From the NCBI RefSeq assembly GCF_905220415.1, contig NC_059542.1, positions 8,990,001 through 9,054,000 of the forward strand: a stretch of DNA of 64,000 nucleotides, in the 5' to 3' direction. Numbering within the stretch: position 1 is the stretch's first letter; every line of letters begins with the position of its first letter. The notes under the pieces are model-generated. The model was not told where the DNA came from. It made no database searches and saw only the letters and a program-made list of their open reading frames with translations. A program made the position numbers and the translations under genes. The DNA comes from Colias croceus (taxonomy: Eukaryota; Arthropoda; Insecta; Lepidoptera; Pieridae). Positions 8,832 to 22,053 of this stretch are shown piece after piece.

Positions 8832-11800
8832 TATTATAATATAATCAACATTTCTCAATATGTATTTCCTTTACTATCCACTTCTCAAGCGTCATTGATA
8901 ATAAAATACAATGCATTGCAAAATTTCGTTTCTCATTCTCCGACAGCTCAATTAAAACGAGCAATCAATGTTAGTCGGTTCTATACAGAGGTATCACTAT
9001 AAAATATTAAATTGCACTATAGCGCAGATACAATCCTAACAATTATCATTCGATTTTAGTTATACCGTTACATGTAATACATTAAGGGGATCCTTGTGTG
9101 AATTTATGCTTATTGGTTCTGCATTATCTTCTCGTTCGTATGCTATAACAATTATGTCATGTATCTTATTATACGGACGGCCTTTAATAACCTCAACGAT
9201 AAAGGCATTTCGATAAAACCTTGTAAAATTACTATGTACAATAATTATCACTTTATTTATAGAAGTGATGTCGAATTTCACTGCCTTGTCGAGATGTAAA
9301 CAACGAGTTGAAATTATATGAAAGTTAAACATTAATTACGGCTATGGTGATACTTATCTCGAGGGATTTTATCTTCCATTTTTAGATAAATAGATTGATT
9401 ACAATTGATAAGATTTATAATGATTAGAAAGTAATGAACACTTATTTCAGGGACATAAATGAATTGTAGACGAATTGTATCTGGTAATGAACTTTGAAGA
9501 TCGCATTTGTAAGTAACATACCCTGTTTTACTTGTTTATGTTTTATTTAGTTAGGTTAGGTTATTACTGCGTACAAAATATTGTTATTCCAGTGTGCCCT
9601 CACCATCGAATTTAGTGTCCCATTCATACATATCTGTTGAAATTGTTCTTTATACATCCGCTTTCGTACATTTATTGAAGAACAAATTCCGAAGGGACTT
9701 CGAAAACACCTCGCGAAAGACAGTATTATGCGGACAAACCGGTCAAGCTTGGAGCCGTGTCCGCTGTTCCGAATTCTTGGCCTTCACCTAAATCACGATA
9801 TAATGGGCCCGAAATAAAAACATCACAGTGGTGACTTGCTCCAATGTTGCCGTTTGTTCAATTATGTTTGGGAGAAGTCGGCGTTATTCTGCTATTGTCC
9901 TTTTATTTGTTAAACCTTGAAGATAGGGGAATTAAACGGGGTGGGTTGTTTTCATAAATATCGGAAAGAAGGCTATTGTTGCTGTTTGATAAAACAATAG
10001 TGGACTTATCCTCATTCTTTCATTGAATAAAAATGTTTGTCAGATATCGCGATAATCACGTATAGTTAATAGCAAAAATCAATTGGCCAATGTCGATTGC
10101 TTTCATTTTTATCACTCTATAATTAATTACCATTAATCCCATAGTCATCTATACTAAACTGCACGATTCACATCTGAATATTATTAAACTGCAGTCGCAT
10201 ACATCATGCATGCATTATAAGGTATCGCAAGTCCACTAGTAGAATGTACACACATACCCATAAGTGTCCGGATCCCCGTAATAAGCTCTTCGTCGAACAG
10301 GTTTGGGATGTAAATAGCCAGCCACGAGCGCGGTTAATTTTGCAATTTCATTTTTATTAAGCCTGCAGCGTCTTAAAATCGCATGCCTTGGAGTGGTTAT
10401 TAAGCTTGCATCTGCTCGCATTCTTGTGACACGGGTATTAAAACCTATGACGTAGGTGCATTCATTAATTTCTAGGCATGTCGTGTTCCTGTAATGTTTA
10501 ATAAAATTTACTTACATTTTTTTCTATAAGACGATAACTTAGTATAATACATATTAGTTATTAATCTGAGTATCTTACCTTAGTGTGACTTTCACATCTT
10601 TTCGTTGATATAAGTCTATAAGTCTACCTTAGTATATTATTATGAGTAGGTATCTTACCTTACTGTGACTTCCTTCTTTACTCATATTATCCTTTTTAAC
10701 AATGTTTCAAAGGTGTTATTCAACCTTAACCAGGATACAGAAGCATGCAATTTTATGTACGTGAGTGCTAACAAATTCCATAGATTTGAATTCCATAGAA
10801 GTTTAAATGTATAATCTGTTACAATATTCGTGGGAGTATTCAACTCCAAAATACATATTAACAAAATAACTTTAGCTTAACCACACGGGAGCATGTTTCG
10901 TTGTTAATTACGTTAGTTGCTAATTAAGTCGACATCGTCGTTCCTCAAGAGATCATGAACGTGTCGATATTAACAGTTACAGTTTAAAGCGTATCATACT
11001 TGCGTGTGCCATTTATTGGTGTATATTCTATGTGATGTGCATTTGCATGTGCGCACACGCTAAACTTTTACTGGGCAATCAGTGGACACGACCGACGACA
11101 CGACCGACACGACAGTGGACCGACACGATGTAGTGGTGGTAATTAACATAGCAGCGCCACTTTTCATTTTAATGTTACGTTGGTGGTATTGAATTTGCAT
11201 TGCGTTACGGGTGGTACTTTGAAATATCAATGCGATTAATTGTTTTTTATTATAAGATTTTATAGAATAAATTCTGTGGTAAGTATTTTATACGGAGCAA
11301 AAATGATATGAACGGCAGAAATATACGTGAGAAAGATTGTTCGACTTGCCATCATCGAGTTAATTATTTCTTTATGCTTTTTTTTGCTTCTTTTTTGTAT
11401 CTGTTGCTGTAAGATGTAAGCAAAATTGTGGTTATTTATATCAAGAGTCAAGACTTAGTTACAGAAGTATATTTTCACATCCAATTACACATAAAATCAA
11501 ATGACAAAGAAAATATATTATAAAGTTTGTAGTTATAAATAGAGAACATGACGCACGCACATGAATAATATAATATATCAATTGCTGATAAGAAGGTTAT
11601 TGTCGGTTTTTGCATAAATGTATATTATACAAACGTACATCAAATATGCCGCTTCTGGATGATAATAATAATAATTAATAGGCAATCAATAATCATGTAT
11701 GATAATAATTAATTATTATAGGGGAAATCAAAATATTTTGTTGGTTGTAACTAAATAAATTTACTGCGGTAGTTTCATATTTAGTCGGTTATCAGTGCAA

Positions 11801-12070
11801 TAAAAGTAGTATTTTTGCCAAGAGATATAGAATATCTAAGTTACTGAAGACTGTGAATTTCGACCGAAACATCCATACTTTGTCAAAGTTGAGTCGTAAA
11901 CCCAATAAATTTTCTAAAAATATCCTAATCACAGAATAATTAAATAAAAATAACAAGCTGGTATTTTTACAAACAGATTAGAGAATAAAGATTTATTAAT
12001 TACTCATCAATAATCCGGAGATAATAAACTGATAACGTTTTAATTTATCGTTTCGTTGATATGCAATAAA
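8832..12070. other. Intron sequence with two small repeats
   Basis: No gene found. Two imperfect direct repeats near 10567-10591 and 10645-10672 share the core TATCTTACCTTA-TGTGACTT. A short array of GACACGACC-like units lies at 11091-11128. The segment 10230-10440 is less AT-rich and of high complexity but has no recognisable function. Confidence 0.5.
11091..11128. repeat. Short imperfect tandem array of GACACGACC units
   Basis: GGACACGACCGACGACACGA is followed by further GACACGAC and GACCGACACGA units: four or five imperfect units in about 40 nt, CpG-rich in AT-rich surroundings. Confidence 0.6.
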
Positions 12071-12275
12071 TCCATACTAATATTATAAATGCGAAAGTAA
12101 CTCTGTCTGTCTGTCTGTTACTCAATCACGCCTTAACTACTGAACCAATTTGCATGAAATTTGGTATAGAGATATTTTGATACCCGAGGATACATAGGAT
12201 AGGTTTTATCCCGGAAATCCTACGGGAACAGGTTTTTCTTTGAAAACGCGGGCGAAGCCGCGGGCGGAAAGCTAG
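12071..12275 (+). mobile_element. Helitron-like non-autonomous element, family A
   Basis: Starts TCCATACTAATATTATAAAT after an A and ends GGCGGAAAGCTAG before a T. The terminal hairpin CGCGG-gcgaag-CCGCG lies just upstream of CTAG. A (CTGT)n microsatellite lies at about 12103-12118. 205 bp, no coding capacity. Confidence 0.85.
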
Positions 12276-12349
12276 TATAAAATATACCTCGTCATTGCTT
12301 ATTTCGGCCATCTGACACTTCATGTTTTTAAGATAACTTTTTTTAGATG

Positions 12350-12413
12350 TCTATACATACCTATAATAAATCTGTAGAAGGGTCAATTCTGTACATTGAA
12401 AATATTGAAAAAA
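12350..12413 (+). mobile_element. Helitron-like family C, 5' fragment
   Basis: TCTATACAT...ATAATAAATCTGTAGAAG up to GAAAAAATAAAT matches the 5' end of the copies at 22054-22518 and 23765-24243. The rest of a family C element resumes at 13559, so this is probably its detached 5' end. Confidence 0.7.
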
Positions 12414-13558
12414 TAAATATAGGTCTACCAGAATCTGATGGCATATTTAAGAAATAAAAGATTTTCATATGGCAACTTATTTGACAACTATTAAATTGAT
12501 TGTCAAATTATTTGTCTTTTTTGCAGTTGATGAATAATTTTTAGGATTTTGTCTAAAAAATCTTCGAAAATGTCGAAAAAGCCGCTGCGATCACAAGCAA
12601 GAGGTGTTGTTTATAATGTGTATAGAAAAACATTCGATGAAGAAGGGTCGAACACATCACAATTTTCAATTTTGAAGATTTCATTGGTAAATTGGACTTG
12701 CCCGTTTTGATACTTTAAATTAAAAAATATTATACATAATATGTAGGTAACTATAGTATCTATTGTTTGTTGATTAGAATATAATTTTATGAAAACTTAT
12801 TACAGGAGTTTCCAATACGGCTATTCGTCAAATCCAAGCTGTCCAAGTCTCGTCTCGTCTGTCAATTTTATAATGGGTGTATCTGTTAATACTTACGAAA
12901 ATAAACATAGTTTTATTTTATTTTTATTTTATTTTATAAAAAAATTATAAGCAGTTTTGATCTACATTATCATTATATCGATATTTTCTGGTAATGAATG
13001 AAATATACATATGTGTAAATAATAATAATATGTACAACCTGTATAAAAGTAATATGTATAAAAAATAAAAATAAAAATCATTTATTGAACAAGCTTCCTT
13101 ACATCAGAATATAGACCCCAGACTCCCAATATAGCTTTCGCTGTGTTTCAGGAGTCTGTGCCTTCCCGATACATTACATCAGAATAGTTCAATATTAATT
13201 AGTTACAAAAGAAAATTTTTACTTAATGTTGACAGATGAAAAATAATAATAAATTATAATAATATTTAAAACAATTTAGTTCCATAATATTTAGCAAATA
13301 GAATAATTAAGACAATTAAAATAATTAACACAATTAAAACAATTAATACAATCAAATAATTGTATAATATTATACATGTAAGTATGTACCTACATAATAT
13401 TAAGTGGATATTTCGTTATTAAGTACAGTAATGTACTTCGTCCACTTATGTAATGTATCTAATGATATTGAGGACAAAATAAAAAATAAGCAGTATCAAG
13501 ATCGTTCAGTCCATTTTCCCTAGGTTTGCACACTCAAAATTTTGATTTCCCTAATTGC
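12414..13558. mobile_element. Probable insertion splitting a family C Helitron
   Basis: About 1.1 kb separates the 5' piece of a family C element (ending 12413) from its continuation (from 13559). Inside are a decayed transposase-like frame (12570-12710, 12806-12874) and a segment at 13060-13190 with two copies of TTACATCAGAATA. I see no convincing terminal repeats or target duplication, so the identity and exact borders are inferred. Confidence 0.4.
12570..12874 (+). pseudogene. Decayed transposase-like N-terminus in two pieces
   Basis: The ATG at 12570 opens 46 codons to TGA at 12708-12710, beginning MSKKPLRSQARGVVYNVYRK. This resembles the basic helical start of insect DDE transposases of the Tc1/IS630 type. 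After an acceptor-like TTATTACAG (12805), 12806-12874 reads GVSNTAIRQIQAV (the first G is completed by the preceding base), resembling the second helix-turn-helix helix (TGVSxxTIRRI) of those proteins, then a TAA. A pyrimidine tract TTTGTCTTTTTTGCAG lies just upstream of the first piece. No DDE catalytic part is present. The family assignment rests on short motifs. It is probably a broken nested transposon; a short host exon is less likely. Confidence 0.35.
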
Positions 13559-13804
13559 TAAAGTGTTACTGGATCGATACCAAGCCCAAATATGTGATTA
13601 AAAAAAGTTTTGTCTGTCTGTCTGTATGTTCAGGCATCACGTGAAAACTAACGGTTCGATTTCGATGAAACTTGGTATAATTATACCTTATTATCCTGGG
13701 CGTAAAATAGGATACTTTTTATCCCGGAAAAATACGTAGAAAAAAAAATTAATCTTAATTTTTCTTAATTTTTCCGCGCGGACGGAGTCGCGGGCGGAAG
13801 CTAG
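13559..13804 (+). mobile_element. Helitron-like family C, 3' part
   Basis: Starts inside the family C body at GTGTTACTGGATCGATACC, has TGTCTGTCTGTCTGTATG and ends GCGGGCGGAAGCTAG before a T. It lacks the segment with GATGTCGGTCTTCGCGTGG present at 22054-22518, like the copy at 32591-32899. With 12350-12413 it probably forms one interrupted element. Confidence 0.8.
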
Positions 13805-16800
13805 TTTTATAAATAAAAAAGAAAACATACAGTTGTTACATTAGCCCGCATGCATAACGAATTTATAGGTTAATCGTAATTGTATGTATCGTAAACAGCC
13901 TTGTTTGAAGGCTGCGTTTTATCGAGTACCTATTTGATAAACGTCTTGTACACAATTATAGTTGAAACTATTATTATTTGTTCGTTACTAATTAGGAAAT
14001 TTTGACACGCCTATATAGCAACTTAAACCTGTGCCTATTTCAAGACTATTACAGATAAGCATGTGAGTAACGTGAGTTATTTTTAGGAAATATAAATTCG
14101 AATGTTGTTCCAATAAATTACACCTAATCAAATACGTACGATTGTATGACGTAACGTTATTATAAGTATGATATAGGATATTATCACCAGGTGGACATAA
14201 AATAGTGTAACCATTATTACGATTGTAAAGCAAGTCAAAATTAAAGTATGAGTCCGCATTTATCTTAAGTGCAGAGGTAACAAACATAGTCCTGGCAATA
14301 GATACAAGTACACAGACGTAGCATGTATCTAAATAATAAACAGTGAAAAGTTAATCTACAAGGCACGATTTCAGTGTACGTATCTACTATCTCGATAGTT
14401 TCACATACCACACATACATTAAACATTGCAGATATTCAAATAGTTCAGGTGCAATGCGAAGTCGGATTACTGGCGTCATACCCATTTGGCAAATGTATTT
14501 TATCGCAGTAAATAAACCATGTTGAAGTCTAGTTTAAATTTGTACCTTATCGAATGCAGTAATAATGTCCCGTGTTATATCGCCTCATTAGGACGATTTA
14601 TTGCTGACATAATACATTATCGTGTTCATTTGCTAGCATAATTAGACTCGATGAAGACTGTCGCGTTGTTTGAATTGACGAAATATATTTTGTAAGTGGC
14701 TTTGAGCTGGTTTATTTGGTGAGCTTTATGAGAGCAATGTTTGCGCCTTAGATTTTTGCTAGCAAGATTTTCACGCTTTATAGCACGAAATTGATTTGTT
14801 ATGCCTGGATTAGGATAAATACTCTATTTCCATGATACCTGGTATAAAATTGGCTAAAAAACGGCTTCTTTTAGTCACCACCCGATAACTAAATATGTAG
14901 TAACAAGTACAATGATATTTATGCCCAAAATTCTGCTAACTACACGAGTATCGAGAGTTCATGTTATTTATCAAACATTGAATTACCGTTGTACACAAGC
15001 TTATGTTGTAAGATGGGAACAATCAATAAATCGAAAGTAATGCCCCGTCTGAACTTAACATACTTTGTGAATGGAAAATCTCCAGTTAGACTTGGCTTTG
15101 TTCTCTCGCGCAAACCACAGCCATCTTATTAGAATGAGAATCATTGTCGTATAATCAGAGGCTTTATGAACCTGCTCACATAAGTAAATTTCCGTTAATC
15201 GCTGTTTACGCGGTTGCCACTTGCGTCTGTTTTCATTGGAATAGTTGTTTTATATTCACGACATATTATCGTCCACCTGGCTTACACGAATGTGTACATT
15301 TTTCCCAATGGCAAAGGAAAGATAATTATCTTGAACTAATTAAAATTGCAACGATTCGATTATAATTCAGTAGGTGTATGTGCACATTTATGGTATTCAG
15401 GGCTGTATGTAGTTGCAATAAAGTTTTCGTAAACAAATAAATTACGCTTAATCTTGTCGAAATCAACCCTGACCGCAGAATAATTGTTTAAGGTTGCATA
15501 ATGAAAATTAAATTATGATTCCAAAGTAAATATGGCTTTTTTATGACGTCCAACAGAATCCAATACCAACTTCCATGTATCATGAATAATAAACTGCTGT
15601 AGTGTAGGTACGTAGCAGATATTGAATTTTTTATGAAATGTAATTAATGGAGAGTTTTTAAGCCTTTTGAGTAATCTTGAAACTTTCCCAATCCGAGCAT
15701 GATTGTGCATGACGGCGCATATTCAGGGCACCTCGCAGAACTCTTCACCACGCTCTGCACCGCATTTGAAAGTTGCCAGTTCAATGATGGAAATCTCGAA
15801 ACGGGTGAAAGTATATGATATTCTTACGTCGCAATGATCTCTGTAAGAATCAGTTTTTCCTCATTTTCATGTCGTGATTAAATCACGGAATCTGCGATGG
15901 AATCGCTGCCGCTCCGTTTACGTAGATGATTTCTTATCTCCTATAATTTACATTCAGGTAGCGCTGTGGAATTATTTAAGTGGTCTTACGCACATATTAC
16001 ATACAGGGTGTTACGACTGCCAAAAGTGTCGGTGTAACAACGTTGTATTTTATTACAATGCGCAACGCTCGGTTTAACGCGGGCCCGGTAAATGCTTTTG
16101 ATAAGTTTGCATCGGGCATGACTTCACTGCCACTATCGCGAGATTATATAATTGCTACAAGATTATGAAAGTGGATAAATGTATTTAATTTATGGCGGTG
16201 AAATTATGTCAAACGATTATGTAAATTGATTTATTATGAAAAGTTACGAGCCCAGTGTTCACCCAGATGGTATATTTTTTATGTAGCGTCAATTTAATTT
16301 AGTTTAGGTTCTGTCTGTGGTCGTACCGTTCAATTACATAAATTGATGTGTACGCTGCACATAGATCCATTGAGCGAGGGGACCTTTGGAAACTTAATTC
16401 AATCATTCTATAGAGCGGAGTAACTCTGCGTCTCGTAACCAATATCGTGTTAAATTCGTCTTGTGTCGCATGTAATGTGAGCATATTTTGGAGTTATCTG
16501 AGCAAAGTATTTAATACTTCATAAATTTACCATATTTTTTATGAAATAATGATACTGATAAAAATATCTACATATATTTAATTTCTTACAGTCAGGTATT
16601 TAATCGTGTGCCTCGATTCAGTTTCTTGAGTTCACATTAATCAATAGATTACCTACGTACCTATTACGTGTCATATGAAATACCGTAGGTACCTAATCGT
16701 ATTTCAAATGACTTCTTGAAAGACTATGCCGAAAACGTGCCAATATCGAAACACGTGTCACAATGTTCTATACAATATAATAGTCAATTAGCTTTGTACA

Positions 16801-17943
16801 AGCAGTACCCACAGGCCACACGTTAGATAAGCTTGCGCGTACATTCTATTGATGCCGGCTTGATTCACATTGTGTAAACATTACCGCCTTTCTCGTTAAC
16901 CCCTTACGCATGTAGGTACAAAGCCTTATCTAGGGTGAGTTAACAATAGTGCACACACAACACTCGCGACCTCTCCCGAGTTCAAGCAGCCGATGTATTG
17001 TGACATTCATAGGTACCTACAGTAAAATTTTTAAATTGCCCGTGATCCTTTCTTTTGTGACAATTTTTTCTTTATTTTCGTCAGTGATGGGGTGACTTGC
17101 TGTTAGTGCTTGTAAGCTTGACAAATCGTGTACATGAGATACCGCTATATAGGTATTATGTTACAAATGCGATGAAAAGATTATTTTGCACGGCTATTTC
17201 ATACAATTTTTAAGAGTAAAACAGTTATTTAAAACATTCTCAAGCATTTAATTTTAATTGCTTTTTATATTTCCAACGTTACTGTAACTGTATTTCTTCT
17301 ATTATTATATCTATTGCCATAATGAACAACTATGTGCTAGATTTAGAAATACAAAAACGAAAGAAATTGACTGATAATTTTATAATAGCATCCTATCATT
17401 GATATTAAAATAATTACATTCATAGGTATGTTAAGGATTATAAAAGTATTACAATTTACAGCTCAAAGAAATATCGTAGTAACTATTACAGAATAATAAA
17501 CTTGAAGCAACGGAATCAAGTCCAATTTTAGACTCGTGAGAAAAATGCAATTACAACCGCAATCTTCCAGCTAAAAGACACCATCGTACACTTAATGACT
17601 TAATTTATTATTATTCAAGTCCAAAGCACTCGTGGAATGTTACTCAAACTTTTAATTCACTATTTGTGCGAATATAGAATAGTATGAATATTAAACTATG
17701 TTAAATTCCACAACAATAATGTTAATAATGAACGAGAAAGCCGCCGTCCACCGCAATTTGCTTTTGAATGAAGGATTTTAATGCAATTTACGTTTGTGAA
17801 ATAAATCGGCGTTTTAACTGGGTTTAAATGAATGGTATTACCGTAATGTGATAACCGTTGGCAAATTAGCTTACGCCATATAGTGTTGAATTTTACAGTA
17901 ATACGATAATCGTAGTGATAATTGTATTAACTACTATAAAATT
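13805..17943. other. Intron sequence, nothing recognised
   Basis: 4.1 kb without a repeat family or gene that I can support. The acceptor-donor-like TTACATTCAG|GTAGCG at 15957/15958 is weak. Open frames here are short and without domains. Confidence 0.55.
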
Positions 17944-18118
17944 CAATAGTATAAAACAAAGTCGCTTTCTCTGTGCCTTTGTATGCTTAAATCTTTAAAA
18001 CTACGCAACGGATTTTGATGCGGTTTTTTTAATAGATAGAGTGATTTAAGAGGAAGGTTTTAGTATATAATTTATTAGGTTTTAGACAAAGCGGGCGAAG
18101 CCGCGGGCGGTAAGCTAG
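17944..18118 (+). mobile_element. Helitron-like non-autonomous element, family D
   Basis: The end GCGGGCGAAGCCGCGGGCGG plus TAAGCTAG (before T) carries the shared terminal hairpin. The body (aaaactacgcaacggatttt; aatagatagagtgatttaag) differs from the other families here. The 5' end is uncertain; I place it near the TATAAAACAAAGTCGC motif. Confidence 0.7.
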
Positions 18119-20650
18119 TAATTAAATAAAAAAGACTCAATTGATCTATTGAATAGTTTATTTAAATGAAGTGTTTTAGAAGAGAATAAACAGTTCATAT
18201 GATTTACAGTAGGTACGTACGAGTTCACAACGCAAAACACTTTCGCGCAGTTTACTTATGCTCAGGAAGATTAATAACCAGCATAAGGACATGAGTATCG
18301 CAGTCGGCAGTATATAACTTATAATTACAAGAATTGTCGCTGTTACCAACCACTAAATCGTGTAAATATTGTCTTCCGTGACTATTAATTAGCCATTACT
18401 ATTTTTTATTTGAACAACGTCATGAGAATGATTACTGCTGTGGTAATTATTTCTCTTTGTTTTCATACTGAAGAGCGTTATTTAATCTTTAAATTTATAT
18501 TATTTTATTACACGCACATCATCCGAGTTAATTGTCGTTTTTCGTATATATTTTTTGTCGAGTTTTCATATAATTTACGATGGATGCGGATAATTGTGTG
18601 ACTGAGAAATAATTGTATGGCAAAAAACATTAAGTATCGGATTAATAATAATAATAAAGTGGTCGCGAAACCGCGGCAATCCTATAAATAGTTTAGATTG
18701 AATGGACGATGATTGCGACCTCATTTCAATGCTATTACTTGTATACGTAGTATATTATTATTAGTCTGTGCTATTACAAATCTGGACGCGTATCTAAAAT
18801 TTCTACAAATACAATAGTGTTGTAGATTGAAATTGCAAGTGGTTTGTTTTGATTTGCGTGCATGGTGCATGGTATTTGTATTTTCTTGATAGGCATGTAG
18901 GCTCGCACTCCTGTGGTCTAATGGACCGTGACATATATTTAGAGTTTCGCTGTCTTCTGCTAATATCCGAATGAACACATTGATGCTAAAAATTATAAAG
19001 CTCGCGCGTTAAAACGGGAATAAATATTGATAGAGAGATTTATTATATCTACTAAGGAAGTCCTAGATGTAGCATTCTGCAGCTGAAAAGGTTTCTACAA
19101 ATATACCTAAGTACAAAAACTTGTGTAGTTAGGTATTTATATATTATGTAGACATCAGGAGATTGAATTATTATCAGACTTTAAAACAATCACAAATAAA
19201 CCATGTAATTTCAACAAAACGAAACTAAAAGGAAACGTATAATAACCCAAGTTTTTTGAGCCTTGCTTTTTTACGCAGAAAACCATTCAAGTGGAACTCT
19301 GTATCCAGGCAAAAACACGATCGTAAGTTAAAACATTGCGATTTCACGGTTCATTGCACGATTGTGACATGTAATCCTTTTGACCTTGAGCACATTTGCA
19401 TGTCACGTAACACGAACACAACAAACGATACGATTCGACTTCGACATGTGTGGAACTTTCACGCCACTCTCGTTAAACTTTCCCCACTAATTAAACTCGA
19501 TAGAACAATAGCAAGTAGCAAGAAACGTATCTCGAATGAACTGATGTCATTAATTGCTAATCGCCCACGCTTTCTATACCCTACCATACACGAAAATAAC
19601 TCATTCATCTATTGTATGCGATATAACAGATAAAACGACAAATCGACACGAAAAAAACAAGTGAATTCGTAGCGAGCAACAATAGTAAGAGGTGTTCGAC
19701 ACGGTTTTTTGTGATGCCATAGAAAGTGTTTGATACACTTTTAATGTTCGTGATGAACAGGATCTGTCTTAATTGGAATCGTGTATTGGCTGTGTTATAT
19801 TTTCTGCAACCGGAAAAGTTGTATAGACTAACTAAAACTATGTCAAAATAATATTATTAAACTTTGACTTCTAGGAAGACTAATATAGACGCATGTTGAA
19901 GATAAAGAAATCCGTGAAAACAAAGACAGATATCGTATTTATTAACTGTTAAATAGTAAATAATAATCTTATCGAATTATCGTAAATATGAATAGTCCTA
20001 ATGTATATTAGAGCGATAACGTTAAATGATAATAAAGGCTATGATTGTTTATTTTCCCACAGTTAGAAACTAAAATCACGCTTCATATCTTCATCGGTTT
20101 ATCTGATAAAATTACATGGGAATTGTTGCATAATGAAACTGTTCATTAAAATGTATTTGCGTATCGGTGAAAAAATATGAATTTAAACAAGTCACTTGAA
20201 ACGTAAAAAATTTAACAACTTTTAAATGACATGTTTGATGATTAAAAATATCGTTACCAGATAAACACTACAGTATATTTTTTCCTCTACTGTAGAGCTT
20301 ACAGCTTAATAAGCCTGTAAAGCTGCCTCTAGAGTCTAGAGCTGACTCTAGATCATTTGACGAATAATAATTTTATTAATGTGACGTGACGTGTTGCTAA
20401 ATATATAATAATTATTAATTACTAATTAGTTCTAGCTTTCTTTGCGATTAACACAATATTTATTACTATTACGTACAAAGTAGCTTACCTGCTATAAAAA
20501 AGTGAATGTGAATTTCAACAATGTCCATTTATTAGCATCGTAATTATTCAAGAAATGCGATTTTATGACTTATGAGATTATCACGTGAAAGAAAAATAAA
20601 TTCACCGTTCATCAATATTCTTTATAACTTCAAATCAATATTATTTATTA
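18119..20650. other. Intron sequence with a dyad cluster near 20.3 kb
   Basis: No gene supported. The 125-residue frame at 19256-19633 starts at a non-ATG codon and has no recognisable domain. The dyad cluster at 20285-20354 is listed separately. Confidence 0.55.
20285..20354. repeat. Cluster of short dyads
   Basis: CTCTAC-T-GTAGAG (20285-20297) is a perfect dyad. Next, AGCTTACAG...CCTGTAAAGCT forms an imperfect hairpin. Then TCTAGA-containing units repeat three times (CTCTAGAGTCTAGAGC and ACTCTAGATC). Three symmetric motifs within 70 nt, with no transposon ends recognised. Confidence 0.6.
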
Positions 20651-20880
20651 CTAGCTTTCCGCCCGCGGCTTCGCCCGCGTTTTCAAAATAAAACCCGCAT
20701 AGTTCCCGTTCCCGTAGAAATCCCGGGATAAAACCTATCCTATGTAATAATCCAAGTTACCCTGTATATGTGTGCTAAATTTCATTGTAATCGGTTCAGT
20801 AGTATTTGCGTGAAAGCGTAACAAACATAGGTACTCATACATCCTCACAAACTTTCGCATTTATAATATTAACTAGTAGA
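20651..20880 (-). mobile_element. Helitron-like non-autonomous element, family A
   Basis: On the minus strand it starts TCTACTAGTTAATATTATAA and ends GCGGGCGGAAAGCTAG before T. The terminal hairpin CGCGG-gcgaag-CCGCG is intact. The 5' flank is T rather than A. 230 bp, no coding capacity. Confidence 0.83.
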
Positions 20881-21363
20881 ATTCAATAGTCAATACGTAC
20901 ACAATTTTTTTTGAAACTATTACCTCTAAAAAGTTATTCAATCCGTCATATCATAGTATAGATAACATATCAGTATGTAACAATTTCCATCGGTATCTCC
21001 ATATAAAAGTGATTTCATTACGAAACTTTCTCACTTTAATATTATTATACTCATCTATTCACAGTAGAAAGTTCTTAACATTACTTAAACTGTTTATCAT
21101 TGAGATTATGCAAAACGATACATACTGTATTTGGAGAAAATGTTACCTTATTTAAATTATAGGACTTTTACTAAAACTTTTTTGTATATATCCAACGTTC
21201 AAATGACGTAGCTGTAATTAAAGAAATTAACTTGCGACCATTTATTATAAGCAATATATAATAACTATTACGTTTTTTATTAAAACATACATGTATTTTG
21301 AATCAAATAATTTAGAGATAAAATTAAAAGAACCTTATGCTATTGCTAGGTAAATATTCTTAG
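20881..21363. other. Intron sequence, nothing recognised
   Basis: AT-rich; no supported feature. Confidence 0.6.
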
Positions 21364-21582
21364 TCTATACTAATATTATAAAGAGGAAAGGTTTTTAATT
21401 ATGTATGTATGTATGGTTTTCACGCATAAACTACTGGACCGATTTCAAAAATTCTTTCACCATTAGAAAGCTGCATCTTCACTGAGCAACATAGGCTATG
21501 TTTTATCCCGGAAATCCCACGGTAACGGGATATTGCGGGTTTTTCTTTGAAAACGCGGGCGAAGCCGCAGGCGGAAAGCTAG
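21364..21582 (+). mobile_element. Helitron-like non-autonomous element, family A variant
   Basis: Starts TCTATACTAATATTATAAAG and ends GCAGGCGGAAAGCTAG before T. The 5' half (actactggaccgatttcaaa; ttctttcaccattagaaagc) differs from other family A copies, while the 3' half (tttatcccggaaatcccacg) is shared, suggesting exchange of 5' segments between families. Confidence 0.83.
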
Positions 21583-21828
21583 TAGATAATAAATATATAA
21601 TAAACAGTCTGCTTTCGTATAATAATTGTTCATATAAATAACGTACGTGACTACATCGGCGTATCAAATGTAGAATTGCCCATATCAGATCGAATGTTAC
21701 ACCTTTGTAATGCAATAAAATTAATTAGGCCGGAATTAAAGTTATTTTCTCTATGTACAAATATCATACAGTTGTTATTCTGAGATATTTCTTTGTAAAC
21801 ATTGCTTTGTGTTGTGAAAGAATAGCAA

Positions 21829-21998
21829 TCTATAATATAAAAATGAATCCCAAAATGTGTTGGTAAGCGCATAACTCGAGAACGGCTGAACCGATTTCGA
21901 TAATTCTATTTTTATTATATTCCTTGAAGTACGAGGATGGTTCTTATGTAGAGAAAACGTTAATATGTACCACGGGCGAAGCCGGGGCGGACCACTAG
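21829..21998 (+). mobile_element. Helitron-like non-autonomous element, family B
   Basis: Starts TCTATAATATAAAAATG after A and ends GGGCGGACCACTAG before T. Same body as 8663-8831. Confidence 0.82.
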
Positions 21999-22053
21999 TT
22001 GCCATATAAAATTGTTTATTCGTTTCTAAATCGATTCATAGAATTATTCAAAA

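Noticed and set aside
15948..15963. TTACATTCAG|GTAGCG as a third recursive splice site
   Set aside because: Short pyrimidine tract and poor donor.
19256..19633. 125-codon plus-strand frame
   Set aside because: It starts at a non-ATG codon and has no recognisable domain.
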